From positions 1 to 36,960 of the forward strand of contig SHBL01000005.1 of assembly GCA_004321845.1 (NCBI GenBank): a stretch of 36,960 nt of DNA, given 5' to 3'. Positions 19,714 through 28,737 of this stretch are shown here, in pieces. Positions within the stretch are counted from its first letter, which is position 1, and each line of letters begins with the position of its first letter. A program made the translations under genes and the position numbers. The notes under the pieces were generated by a model. It saw nothing but the letters and a program-made list of their open reading frames with translations. It was not told the origin of the DNA and did no database searches. This stretch comes from SAR86 cluster bacterium. Lineage in GTDB: Bacteria; Pseudomonadota; Gammaproteobacteria; Magnimaribacterales; TMED112.

Positions 19714-20155
19714 ATATCATTGCAAGATTTTCAGCAACGAAACCTGGTTTTTCTTGGCCCTCTATTTCTAGCTCTATTCCAAATTTCATTAGCCATCTGC
19801 CGCCACCTTTCTCTGTTACTTCTAGCAGTGAACTGGTATACCTGCATTTTGAGTCAACAGGTACTGGGCTTATAAATCTAATTTTATCGTACCCATAGTT
19901 CATAGCCATTTTTGTACCTTCCACAGGTATTGAAGTCTCGTAACCCTTTCCAACCGATAAGGAAAGCATTAGAGCACCATGTGCAATAGTGCTACCAAAT
20001 ATTGGCGCAGCTTTTTCTGGATCAACATGAATAAACTGTGGATCATCAGTAACATCTGCAAACGTATTTATCATTTCTTGATTTACCACAAACCACGATG
20101 TACTTTGTGCTTTACCAATTTCTTTATGTAGGTCTTCTGGTTTAATTGCTTCCAT
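19706..20155 (-). CDS. MaoC/NodN-family (R)-specific enoyl-CoA hydratase-like protein
   Basis: Hot-dog hydratase motif FADVTDDPQFIHVDPEKA...TIAHGALMLSL. Confidence 0.88.
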   Translation of the reverse strand: MEAIKPEDLHKEIGKAQSTSWFVVNQEMINTFADVTDDPQFIHVDPEKAAPIFGSTIAHGALMLSLSVGKGYETSIPVEGTKMAMNYGYDKIRFISPVPVDSKCRYTSSLLEVTEKGGGRWLMKFGIELEIEGQEKPGFVAENLAMIFV

Positions 20156-20165
20156 AATTTTTCTC

Positions 20166-21779
20166 CTATTTAATTAAATGGTCTTTGAACTGTTCTCTTA
20201 GCTTAATCTTCAGGACTTTTCCTGTTGCTCCAATTGGCAGCTCTTCTATAAAAATAATATCATCTGGCTTCCACCACTTCGCTATCTTATCTTCTAGAAA
20301 AGTAAAAATTGAATCTTTGTCTTTCTTTTCGTTTGCTGGAACTACTAATAACACTGGTCTTTCGTCCCACTTTGGATGAGCAACACCAATTACACATGCT
20401 TGCATCACATCAGGATGCCCTTGAGCAGCATTTTCTAAGTCTACTGAACTTATCCACTCTCCACCTGATTTGATAACATCTTTTGCCCTATCAACTATAG
20501 TCATGTAACCGTCAGGATCTATTGAGGAGATATCACCTGTATCAAACCAACCATCTGCATCAACAGCATCAGAATCATGTTTGTAGTATCTTTTATTAAT
20601 CCAAGGCCCTCTTATCATTAACTTACCGTAAGCTTTACCATCTTCAGGTAGTGTTTTTCCGTCATCATCAATAATCTTTAACTCAACTCCATAAATAGGC
20701 TTACCCTGTTTGGTTTGAAGCTTATACATTTCATCTTTAGGCATTTTTTCCATAGCTTTAGTCTTAATGTTTGCTGTTGCTAGTGGACTTGTTTCTGTCA
20801 TGCCCCAACCCTGAACAACATTAATGTTATGTTCTTCATCAAATTGTTTAATCATGGAATATGGCACAGCTGAACCACCAATGAGTGTCTGTTTTACTGT
20901 ATTAAGCTTAATATTGTTTTCTTTACAATAATTCAGCAAACCTAGCCAAATTGTTGGAACACCAAATGCTAACGTTACATGTTCTTTTTCAATTAACTCC
21001 ACAAGTGCTGGACCATCCATGCCCATTCCAGGCAAGACTAATTTAATTCCATTCATAGCACCTATATATGGCAAGCCCCAACCCATTACATGAAACATTG
21101 GAACTACCATTAATATTGAGTCATCCTTATCAAGTCCTAAGCCATTAGCAGAAGATCCAGCCCAGGTATGGAGCAAAGTAGACTTGTGTGAATAAAGAAC
21201 TCCTTTAGGGTTGCCAGTTGTACCAGATGTATAACATAGACCACATGGTGCATCCTCATCTAATTCTGGCCATGAATATGATTCATCTCCATCTTCTATA
21301 AATTCTTCATATGAAATTACGTTCTTTAATTTTGTTTCAGGCATTTCTTCTTTAGAGCAAAGAAGTATGTATTTTTCAACTGTTGGACAGTTATCTTGAA
21401 GTGCTTCCAATAGTGGTGCGAAAACAGTCTCTAAGAATATTAGCCTATTTTCAGCATGATTTATGATGTATGCAATCTGCTCAGGATGTAATCTAAAATT
21501 TATTGTGTGCATGACAGCACCCATGCCTGAAATGCCATAATACATTTCCATATTTCTGTAAGTATTAAGTGCTAATGATCCAACATTTTGACCGTGCTGT
21601 ATGCCATAAGATTCTAATGATGAGCCTAATTTTTTTGCTCTTTTTGCAACCTGTCCATAATTTGATTTGACTATCTCTCCAGTCAAAGCTCTTGATACGA
21701 TTTCTACTTCTGGAAAAATTCTTTCTGCATAGTCAATTAAGCTGCCTATGTTCTGTTTCCATGCTTGCATATTACTCAT
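20166..21779 (-). CDS. Medium/long-chain fatty-acid-CoA ligase (AMP-binding)
   Basis: YTSGTTGNPKGV, GWGMTETSP, YRT-equivalent DGWFDTGDI, DRAKDVIKSGGEWIS. Confidence 0.93.
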   Translation of the reverse strand: MSNMQAWKQNIGSLIDYAERIFPEVEIVSRALTGEIVKSNYGQVAKRAKKLGSSLESYGIQHGQNVGSLALNTYRNMEMYYGISGMGAVMHTINFRLHPEQIAYIINHAENRLIFLETVFAPLLEALQDNCPTVEKYILLCSKEEMPETKLKNVISYEEFIEDGDESYSWPELDEDAPCGLCYTSGTTGNPKGVLYSHKSTLLHTWAGSSANGLGLDKDDSILMVVPMFHVMGWGLPYIGAMNGIKLVLPGMGMDGPALVELIEKEHVTLAFGVPTIWLGLLNYCKENNIKLNTVKQTLIGGSAVPYSMIKQFDEEHNINVVQGWGMTETSPLATANIKTKAMEKMPKDEMYKLQTKQGKPIYGVELKIIDDDGKTLPEDGKAYGKLMIRGPWINKRYYKHDSDAVDADGWFDTGDISSIDPDGYMTIVDRAKDVIKSGGEWISSVDLENAAQGHPDVMQACVIGVAHPKWDERPVLLVVPANEKKDKDSIFTFLEDKIAKWWKPDDIIFIEELPIGATGKVLKIKLREQFKDHLIK

Positions 21780-21786
21780 AATTTAA

Positions 21787-22767
21787 TTACTCCCAATTTT
21801 TTAAATTATGAAGATAAGGATACCATTCATTTTTAAGAGGGTGAAACCATGTAAACATAATTTTATGAATTTTATCTTTATCCTCTTTTTTTAAATTTAC
21901 TTTAAACTTTGGATTAAAAAGGTTTATTTGCTTAATTAACCTTTCATCAACCCCATGTTTTAGCAAAATCTCTTCATAAGAAGTTTCTTTTTGAGCATAA
22001 AATGACCCAAGCATATCGACTATAAGATTATCAGTTCTTGGCATTCCAGTAAGATTTACCAAATAGCAGTCTTTTGAAGAAATAAATTCATGTTGGAGGT
22101 AGTCAAAAAAAGAAAGGTTTAATTTTTTTGGGCATGAATCAACGGTAAAATAATTATCCCAAATAGCAATGCTTGTATTTGCAAAATCATGTAGATGTTC
22201 TTGACTTGAACTACCCATCTTCTCACTTATAACTTTGTTTCCTGTCCAGAAAAAAACTTCGTGCTTCGGGAAAGAATCATTGAATTCTTTAAAGTATTCT
22301 TGGTGAGCTGAATTTTTATCTATAAGCTCTCCTGCATAAACAGTTGGGCAGAAGTCAAAATACAAATTAGGAAATTCGTCTTTGATAACTCTATAGGTTT
22401 CAATTTGGTCAAAAAAAGAAAAATTTTCTTCAATATCATCGAATAAAATAGAGAAAAATTTTACCCCTCGGTCGGAAAAGTTTTTAATTTTACTTTTAAG
22501 CGCCTCTGTTTTATTTTTATAAATAGGTGCGAGACCAATGCCAACTTCGACACTCATTTTTTGTGAATATGCTATGAAATCATCAAACTCTCTTAGCCAG
22601 TTTTCTGTATGATCAATATCTATATTTGAACGTAAGAATGGGTCCTCTTTTGGAGCATACATGTAAAAATTTAAGCTATGCTCACTTAAGCTCGATATAA
22701 TTTTTTTTCTTTGTTCAAAGGTGGGTATCTTTCCGTAGTAGCCTTCAACAATGCCTATTCTTTTCAT
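21787..22767 (-). CDS. GH84-like beta-N-acetylglucosaminidase (O-GlcNAcase/hyaluronidase-type catalytic domain), no signal peptide
   Basis: Start GIVEGYYGKIPTFEQRKKII, NFYMYAPKEDPFLR, and FSILFDDIEE double-Asp motif characteristic of GH84. Confidence 0.75.
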   Translation of the reverse strand: MKRIGIVEGYYGKIPTFEQRKKIISSLSEHSLNFYMYAPKEDPFLRSNIDIDHTENWLREFDDFIAYSQKMSVEVGIGLAPIYKNKTEALKSKIKNFSDRGVKFFSILFDDIEENFSFFDQIETYRVIKDEFPNLYFDFCPTVYAGELIDKNSAHQEYFKEFNDSFPKHEVFFWTGNKVISEKMGSSSQEHLHDFANTSIAIWDNYFTVDSCPKKLNLSFFDYLQHEFISSKDCYLVNLTGMPRTDNLIVDMLGSFYAQKETSYEEILLKHGVDERLIKQINLFNPKFKVNLKKEDKDKIHKIMFTWFHPLKNEWYPYLHNLKNWE

Positions 22768-22786
22768 TTTATTTTTTTCTTATCAA

Positions 22787-23578
22787 TTATTTAAAACCAA
22801 CAATAAATCTATTTATTCCATTAATGTCCTTTATTAATTCTATCTTTTTATAGGAATTATTGAGCATTTTTTGTTTAAGAGGCACTTCTTGTCCAATTCC
22901 ATGCTCAAGCATTAAGACCCCGCTATCTTGAAGATAACCATATGCTTGTGTAATGATCTCTTTCAGATCAGATAGACCGTCCTCTTTGGAAATTAAGGCG
23001 GATCTTGGTTCATGTTTAAGGCTTTGATCCAATCTTTCATTTTCTGATACATATGGAGGGTTGCTTACTATCAAATCAAAAGTTTCATCTATATTTGAGA
23101 ACCAATTAGAGGCTTTAAAATTAACTGGATTTTTAGTTTGTTTATTATTTTTTTTGGCTACCTTAAGTGCGTCCTCTGACTCATCAACTCCTATGATTAC
23201 AGATGCAGGTAATTTCTTAGATATCTCTATTGCTATACAACCAGAACCAGTGCCTAAATCAAGAATTTTTTTGGCATGAGAAAAATTGTTTATTACATAA
23301 TCAACCAGAACTTCAGTTTCTGGCCTAGGTATTAAAACGTGACGATTTAAAAAATATTCACCATCATAAAAAAACCACTGTTTCAAAATATACTGAATTG
23401 GAACTTTGTTCTTGATTTGAGTTAAGACTGATTCTAATAAGAAATTTTTATCTTTGAGACCATGAAGTAAAAAGTGCAGACCTTCTTCATATGAATTCTT
23501 ATACGTATTACGCCAAACTTTTTTAATAGATAGTAGTTCTTCTTTAACTATCTTGGATTTCAAGGAGCTTCTCTGCAT
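22787..23578 (-). CDS. prmC: Release factor glutamine methyltransferase
   Basis: DLGTGSGCIAIEI, LIVSNPPYV; follows prfA. Start overlaps prfA 3' end; exact start uncertain. Confidence 0.95.
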   Translation of the reverse strand: MQRSSLKSKIVKEELLSIKKVWRNTYKNSYEEGLHFLLHGLKDKNFLLESVLTQIKNKVPIQYILKQWFFYDGEYFLNRHVLIPRPETEVLVDYVINNFSHAKKILDLGTGSGCIAIEISKKLPASVIIGVDESEDALKVAKKNNKQTKNPVNFKASNWFSNIDETFDLIVSNPPYVSENERLDQSLKHEPRSALISKEDGLSDLKEIITQAYGYLQDSGVLMLEHGIGQEVPLKQKMLNNSYKKIELIKDINGINRFIVGFK

Positions 23579-24629
23579 TGCTCTGTGCTTTCAATGAATC
23601 TAACATTTCATTAATATCACCATCAAGGAAATTTTCAATATTATAGAGGGTTAACTTTAGTCTATGATCAGTAATTCTGCCTTGTGGGAAGTTATAGGTT
23701 CTTATTTTTTCACTTCTATCACCAGTTCCTACCAAAGATTTCCTCTCTGTTGCTTTTTCCTGCTCTATTTTTTGTTTTTCAACATCGTAAATTTTTGCAG
23801 ATAATAACGCCAATGCTTTTGCTTTATTTTTATGTTGGCTTCTATCTTCTTGGCATTCAACAACTATCCCAGTAGGTTCATGGGTTAGACGAACAGCTGA
23901 GTCTGTTTTATTTACATGCTGACCGCCTGCTCCTGAAGCCCTATAAGTGTCTACTCTTATTTCAGACATATCGAGATCTTTCTCTTCAATATCATCTAAT
24001 TCAGGCATAATTGCTACAGTTGCCGTTGAAGTATGTATCCTGCCCTGAGATTCAGTTAATGGAACTCTTTGTACACGATGAACGCCTGATTCAAATTTCA
24101 ATTTTCCATATGAATCGTTACCTATAATTTTCATTACTACTTCTTTAAAGCCTCCTGGCCCTGATACAACTTCTTTAATTTTTTCAGTTTTCCAATTATT
24201 TCTTTCAGCATATCTGCTAAACATTCGATATAAATCTCCAACAAATATTGCAGCCTCATCTCCTCCTGCTCCAGCTCTTAATTCAAGAAAAGAATTCCTC
24301 GAATCATCCTTGTCTTTTGGCAATAACTGAACCATTATTTCCGATTCAAGTGCTGCAAGTCTTTTTTCACAGTCTGATTTTTCTTCTTGAGCCATATCTT
24401 TCATTTCTTCATCTTTTAGTAACTTTTCTAGATCTGAAATTGTTAGCTCAATCTCTTGGTAGTTAGCCCAGTTTTCAACAACATCTTTAATTTCTGAAAA
24501 CTCTTTATTCAAACTAGTTAATTTAGATATATCTGAAGTAATGGATGGATCAGACAATTGTTGGCTTAGCTCACTAGCTTTTTCTTGCAGGCTCGTTAAT
24601 GATTTTCTTATAGATTCCTTCATGGGCAA
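23544..24629 (-). CDS. prfA: Peptide chain release factor 1
   Basis: GGQ motif ASGAGGQHVNKTDSAVRLTH; RF1 domain structure. Confidence 0.97.
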   Translation of the reverse strand: MPMKESIRKSLTSLQEKASELSQQLSDPSITSDISKLTSLNKEFSEIKDVVENWANYQEIELTISDLEKLLKDEEMKDMAQEEKSDCEKRLAALESEIMVQLLPKDKDDSRNSFLELRAGAGGDEAAIFVGDLYRMFSRYAERNNWKTEKIKEVVSGPGGFKEVVMKIIGNDSYGKLKFESGVHRVQRVPLTESQGRIHTSTATVAIMPELDDIEEKDLDMSEIRVDTYRASGAGGQHVNKTDSAVRLTHEPTGIVVECQEDRSQHKNKAKALALLSAKIYDVEKQKIEQEKATERKSLVGTGDRSEKIRTYNFPQGRITDHRLKLTLYNIENFLDGDINEMLDSLKAQSNAEKLLEIQDS

Positions 24630-25796
24630 TTAGCTTCCTCTATTTTTGCCGCCTAATGACTCATCTAAAATTTTTGAAACGTGAAACGCATTTTTTGATG
24701 CAATTTCATCAGCTAGCTCTTTTACAACCCCTTCAACATTATTGGTTTTTAAAAGCTTTTTAAGCGCTTTATCTACTGCTTTTTCTTTGATGGCTGATTG
24801 CTCTTCATGAAATTTTTTCTGAACACTATTTATATTTTTTCTATTTCTTAGCTTTGCAAATTCTTGATCGCAGTTTACAGAAATTAACTCTTCAGCTTCT
24901 TTTACTGCAATTTTTCTTCCTTTCAAATTCTTACTAACCATTCCACTTAGCTCATCTAAAGTTAAAATACTTAAGTTATTACAATTCTTTAATTCCTGTG
25001 GCAGGTTTCTTGGAATTGCTAAATCAAAAATTAAACAATCATTGGTCCCTATATCATTATTATTAAAAAAAGAATTTTCTGAGGCGGCTGCCACAACCAC
25101 TATTTCAAAACCCTTAATGTCTTGTTTGACAAGTTCTAATGATTTAGATTTTATTCCTTCGACAACAATATCTGATCTGTTGTAAAGACTTATTGAATAG
25201 CCTTTCTCATTCAATCTTTTAATAAGGGCTTTACCAACATCGCCTGCGCCTATAATCAATACAGGCTTCTGCTCAGTTTCAATTATTTTATTTTCAACTA
25301 ATGAAGCTATTGAAAGTGGATTCTTTGATAATTGGGTATCTGAACGTATCTCCTTAGTTAAGTTTATAGCTCTTGAAAAGATTACCTCTAATTCAGAATC
25401 TAAATAGTTAAATATTTTTGAATTTTGAAAAGATTTTTTTACCTGTCCAAAAATATCAGGCTCCCCCACTATCATTGAGTCAATACCTGTCATCACTCTT
25501 AATAAGTGTTTGAAGGCATCATTATTAGATAATAAGTACTGATCATTTTTTCGTAAGTTAATATCTCTTCCCGTTAACCCTTCAAGAAATGAATCAAAAT
25601 TTTTAATCTCAGTTCTTTTGCAGAATGAATAAAATTCAGTTCTATTACACGTTGAAAGAAATACACCATTATCAAATGGAGTAATTCCTTTTAGATTAGC
25701 AATAATTTCATCAATCTTTTCTTTATTAAAAGCAAATTTTTCTCTAACCTCTAAGGAGGTAGATTTATGACTTATTCCCCAACAATGAAATTCCAT
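24630..25796 (-). CDS. hemA: Glutamyl-tRNA reductase
   Basis: STCNRTEFY, GIDSMIVGEPDIFGQVK, NAD-binding GAGDVGKAL. Confidence 0.97.
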   Translation of the reverse strand: MEFHCWGISHKSTSLEVREKFAFNKEKIDEIIANLKGITPFDNGVFLSTCNRTEFYSFCKRTEIKNFDSFLEGLTGRDINLRKNDQYLLSNNDAFKHLLRVMTGIDSMIVGEPDIFGQVKKSFQNSKIFNYLDSELEVIFSRAINLTKEIRSDTQLSKNPLSIASLVENKIIETEQKPVLIIGAGDVGKALIKRLNEKGYSISLYNRSDIVVEGIKSKSLELVKQDIKGFEIVVVAAASENSFFNNNDIGTNDCLIFDLAIPRNLPQELKNCNNLSILTLDELSGMVSKNLKGRKIAVKEAEELISVNCDQEFAKLRNRKNINSVQKKFHEEQSAIKEKAVDKALKKLLKTNNVEGVVKELADEIASKNAFHVSKILDESLGGKNRGS

Positions 25797-26201
25797 AATT
25801 ATTTTCCTAAAAACATACTTTATTCTATTTTTTTAATATATATATTATCTAGCTGTGCAAGTTTAAATACATCTAATGCAACATACAATCTTGCAGGAAA
25901 GTTTTCCTATGTTTCCGATGAATATTCAGCAATATTTTCAGTTAAAATAGTTACTGATTTGCACAATATTAAGATTAATCTCTATGAACCTATAAATGGG
26001 ACTTTATTTACTAGTTTAAAGGGCTCAGAGAATACATGGGAAATGAGTAATCAAAGTCTTAAGCAGATGAAATCTATATTTCCCAAGCCTAAAGAACTTT
26101 TATATTTAATTGGGAATAGGTGTGTAAAGAGTGCTAACTGTAAATTTGAATTTGATACTAATGGCAATACGAAAGTAAAGGTGATTCTGCAAAATGTTTA
26201 A
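25767..26201 (+). CDS. lolB: LolB-like outer-membrane lipoprotein (short)
   Basis: Lipobox ILSSCAS; position between divergent hemA and ispE as for lolB; SD AAGGAGGT at 25753-25760 supports ATG 25767. Confidence 0.6.
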   Translation: MTYSPTMKFHNYFPKNILYSIFLIYILSSCASLNTSNATYNLAGKFSYVSDEYSAIFSVKIVTDLHNIKINLYEPINGTLFTSLKGSENTWEMSNQSLKQMKSIFPKPKELLYLIGNRCVKSANCKFEFDTNGNTKVKVILQNV

Positions 26202-26991
26202 ATATAAATCCTGCGCAAAGTTAAATAGTTATCTAAATATCACTGGCAAGCTGGCGAATGGCTATCATGCACTAAATACACACTTTCAGTTAATAGATCT
26301 ATTTGATGAGATTGAATTTAGCAAAAGTAAGACTTTTTCATTGAAATCAAATACTGAATTAAGCGAACAAAATAACTCCATATCTAATGCTATAAATTGG
26401 TTCAATAAAAAATTCAATTTTGACCAAAACTTTAATGTTTCTCTTAAGAAAAATATCCCAATAGGTGGTGGTTTAGGTGGTGGAAGCTCAAATTGTGCTA
26501 CGACACTTAAGTTTTTGTGTGAATTTCACTCCATAAGTCCTAGGATTCTAGATTTTAATGAAATTTGTTTTGATCTAGGAGCTGATGTTCCAATATTTTT
26601 GCACGGTAAAAGCGCTTTTGCAGAAGGTTGTGGGCATATATTTCCTAAGAATTACTCTCATAATTCAGAATATTTGCTTATTGTTCCCAATATCTTAATT
26701 TCAACCAAAAAGTTATTTAGATCTACTGAACTAAAAATAAACCCAAAGATAGATAAAACTCAAAATAGTTTCTTTAGTATTATTACTAAAGAGAATAGAG
26801 AGTTTCATGACTTTATGAAAATTTTTTGTTTAAACCTTCCAAAAAATACCCAAAAAAAACTTAAATTAAGCGGTACAGGCTCGACATTGTTCATCGAAAA
26901 CCCCATCAAAGATGAAATTCAATTAATTATGGGTAAAATTGAAAATAATTTTAGAGTTTTTCAAGTGAAAGGATTAGAATACTATCACTAG
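26194..26991 (+). CDS. ispE: 4-diphosphocytidyl-2-C-methyl-D-erythritol kinase
   Basis: AKLNSYLNITGKLANGYHAL, PIGGGLGGGSSN GHMP kinase motif. Confidence 0.94.
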   Translation: MFKYKSCAKLNSYLNITGKLANGYHALNTHFQLIDLFDEIEFSKSKTFSLKSNTELSEQNNSISNAINWFNKKFNFDQNFNVSLKKNIPIGGGLGGGSSNCATTLKFLCEFHSISPRILDFNEICFDLGADVPIFLHGKSAFAEGCGHIFPKNYSHNSEYLLIVPNILISTKKLFRSTELKINPKIDKTQNSFFSIITKENREFHDFMKIFCLNLPKNTQKKLKLSGTGSTLFIENPIKDEIQLIMGKIENNFRVFQVKGLEYYH

Positions 26992-26996
26992 ACTGA

Positions 26997-27071
26997 TGGG
27001 GTGTCGCCAAGTGGTAAGGCAGAGGCTTTTGATGCCTCCATGCGTAGGTTCGAATCCTACCACCCCAGCCA
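26997..27071 (+). tRNA. tRNA-Gln (anticodon TTG)
   Basis: Acceptor TGGGGTG/CACCCCA, anticodon stem GAGGC-TTTTGAT-GCCTC, T-arm TAGGTTCGAATCCTA, encoded CCA. Confidence 0.96.
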
Positions 27072-27081
27072 ATTTTTTATT

Positions 27082-28029
27082 ATGAATAATAGAGTTGTTT
27101 TTACAGGGAATTCAAACCCAAAATTAGCAGAAAAGGTTGCTGATAATCTGGGCGTTAAGTTAGGCTCCTTAAAGGTTGGAGCATTTAGCGATGGTGAAAT
27201 CAATGTAGAGATAAATGAGAATGTCAGAGGTAAAGACACATTTATAATTCAATCTACAAGCTTTCCAGCTGAAAAGAACTTAATGGAGTTAATTCTGATT
27301 ATTGATGCTTTAAAGAGGGCATCAGTAAGATCAATCACGGCGGTAATTCCATATTTTGGTTATTCAAGACAAGATAGAAGGGTCAGGTCAGCAAGAGTCC
27401 CAATTAGTGCAAAGGTTGTCGCAGATATGCTCTCAAATGCAGGTGCAACAAGAATTATTACTTTGGATATCCATTCAGAACAAATACAAGGATTCTTTTC
27501 TTTCCCAATGGATAATATTTACACAGCAAATTTAATGGTCAAAGGCCTTTTAGATCAATATAAACTTGAAGATTTACAAGTAGTATCACCTGATACAGGT
27601 GGAGTCTTAAGAGCAAGATCAGTTGCAAAAACACTAGGAGTGCAAGACCTTGCAATAATAGATAAGCGAAGAGAGAAAGCTAATGAGTCTGAAGTCATCA
27701 ATCTGATTGGTGATGTAGAGGGTAAAGTTTGTATCGTTCCTGATGATTTAATTGATACAGCAGGAACTTTAAGTAATGCCAGCCATACTTTAAAAGAAAA
27801 AGGTGCAAAGGAAATAATTGCCTACATAACGCACCCTGTTCTTTCAGGTAATGCTATTGAGAATCTCAATAAATCGTCAATTGATAAGTTGGTGGTATCA
27901 AACTCTATAGATATTGGTGACAAATCGAAAAAATGTCCTAAAATAGACGTCTTTGATATTGCACCAATTTTATCGCAAGCAATAACAAGACTTATGACAG
28001 GCGAATCAGTTAGCGAGTTATTTAGATAA
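27082..28029 (+). CDS. prs: Ribose-phosphate pyrophosphokinase
   Basis: Start at 27082 (MNNRVVFTGNSNPKLAEKV); PYFGYSRQDR, DDLIDTAGTL. Longer ORF from 27001 runs through the tRNA. Confidence 0.97.
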   Translation: MNNRVVFTGNSNPKLAEKVADNLGVKLGSLKVGAFSDGEINVEINENVRGKDTFIIQSTSFPAEKNLMELILIIDALKRASVRSITAVIPYFGYSRQDRRVRSARVPISAKVVADMLSNAGATRIITLDIHSEQIQGFFSFPMDNIYTANLMVKGLLDQYKLEDLQVVSPDTGGVLRARSVAKTLGVQDLAIIDKRREKANESEVINLIGDVEGKVCIVPDDLIDTAGTLSNASHTLKEKGAKEIIAYITHPVLSGNAIENLNKSSIDKLVVSNSIDIGDKSKKCPKIDVFDIAPILSQAITRLMTGESVSELFR

Positions 28030-28733
28030 TGGAAAGTTTAAAACTAAAAGCAGAAGTAAGAGAGAAGATCGGAGGTCTTAGCTCTAAAACATCGATCTAT
28101 AAGGAAAGTAAGATTCCTGGCATTATCTATGGAGGCAAAGATGAACCTCAACCAATTCTTGTAAAAAATAATGAGTTATTAAAAATAATCAATAATGAAG
28201 GGTTATTTAACTCAGTGGTAGAAGTTGAATTGGATGGCAAAGTTGTAAACGTACTATTTAAAGAGGTTCAAAAGCATCCCGCTAAGAATATTTTCACACA
28301 TATTGACCTTCAAAGAGTAGTCAAAGGTACAAAGGTAAATGTGGTTGTTCCTGTTGTACTGAAGAATCAGGATAAATGTTTTGGTGTAAAAATTGAGGGC
28401 GGGGTTATCAATCATGTTTTAAAAGAAGTTTCAGTCCTTTCAAGTCCAGATTCTATTCCTGAATCCATAGAGGTAGATATGGAAGAAATCAAATCAAAAG
28501 AGAAAGTCAGACTTAGCTCTTTAGGTGGAAATGAAAGTTATGATTTTCCATCTAGCTTAAAAAACCAAGATCCGGTTCTGGTCTCAGTCCTTACTGCTAA
28601 AGGTGGAGCTCTTGATTTTGAAGATGAAGAAGCCGATGATGTTGGAGAGGGTGCTGATGGTGAAGGCACAGAATCAAGTGATGAAAACTCTTCTGAAGAA
28701 AATAACTCAGATAATTCTGAGGGAAAATCCTAA
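28029..28733 (+). CDS. rplY: 50S ribosomal protein L25/CTC-type with acidic C-terminal tail
   Basis: L25 domain IPGIIYGG...FKEVQKHPAKNIFTHIDLQRV; tail rich in D/E/S. Confidence 0.93.
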   Translation: MESLKLKAEVREKIGGLSSKTSIYKESKIPGIIYGGKDEPQPILVKNNELLKIINNEGLFNSVVEVELDGKVVNVLFKEVQKHPAKNIFTHIDLQRVVKGTKVNVVVPVVLKNQDKCFGVKIEGGVINHVLKEVSVLSSPDSIPESIEVDMEEIKSKEKVRLSSLGGNESYDFPSSLKNQDPVLVSVLTAKGGALDFEDEEADDVGEGADGEGTESSDENSSEENNSDNSEGKS

Positions 28734-28737
28734 TAAC

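Noticed and set aside
27001-27081. N-terminal 27 codons of the provided 27001..28029 ORF (MSPSGKAEAFDASMRRFESYHPSQFFI)
   Set aside because: This segment is the tRNA-Gln gene read through in frame; prs starts at 27082.
28603-28737. Upstream part of the pth ORF overlapping rplY
   Set aside because: Out-of-frame reading of the L25 acidic tail; the Pth domain begins right after the rplY stop, so TTG 28738 is the simpler start.
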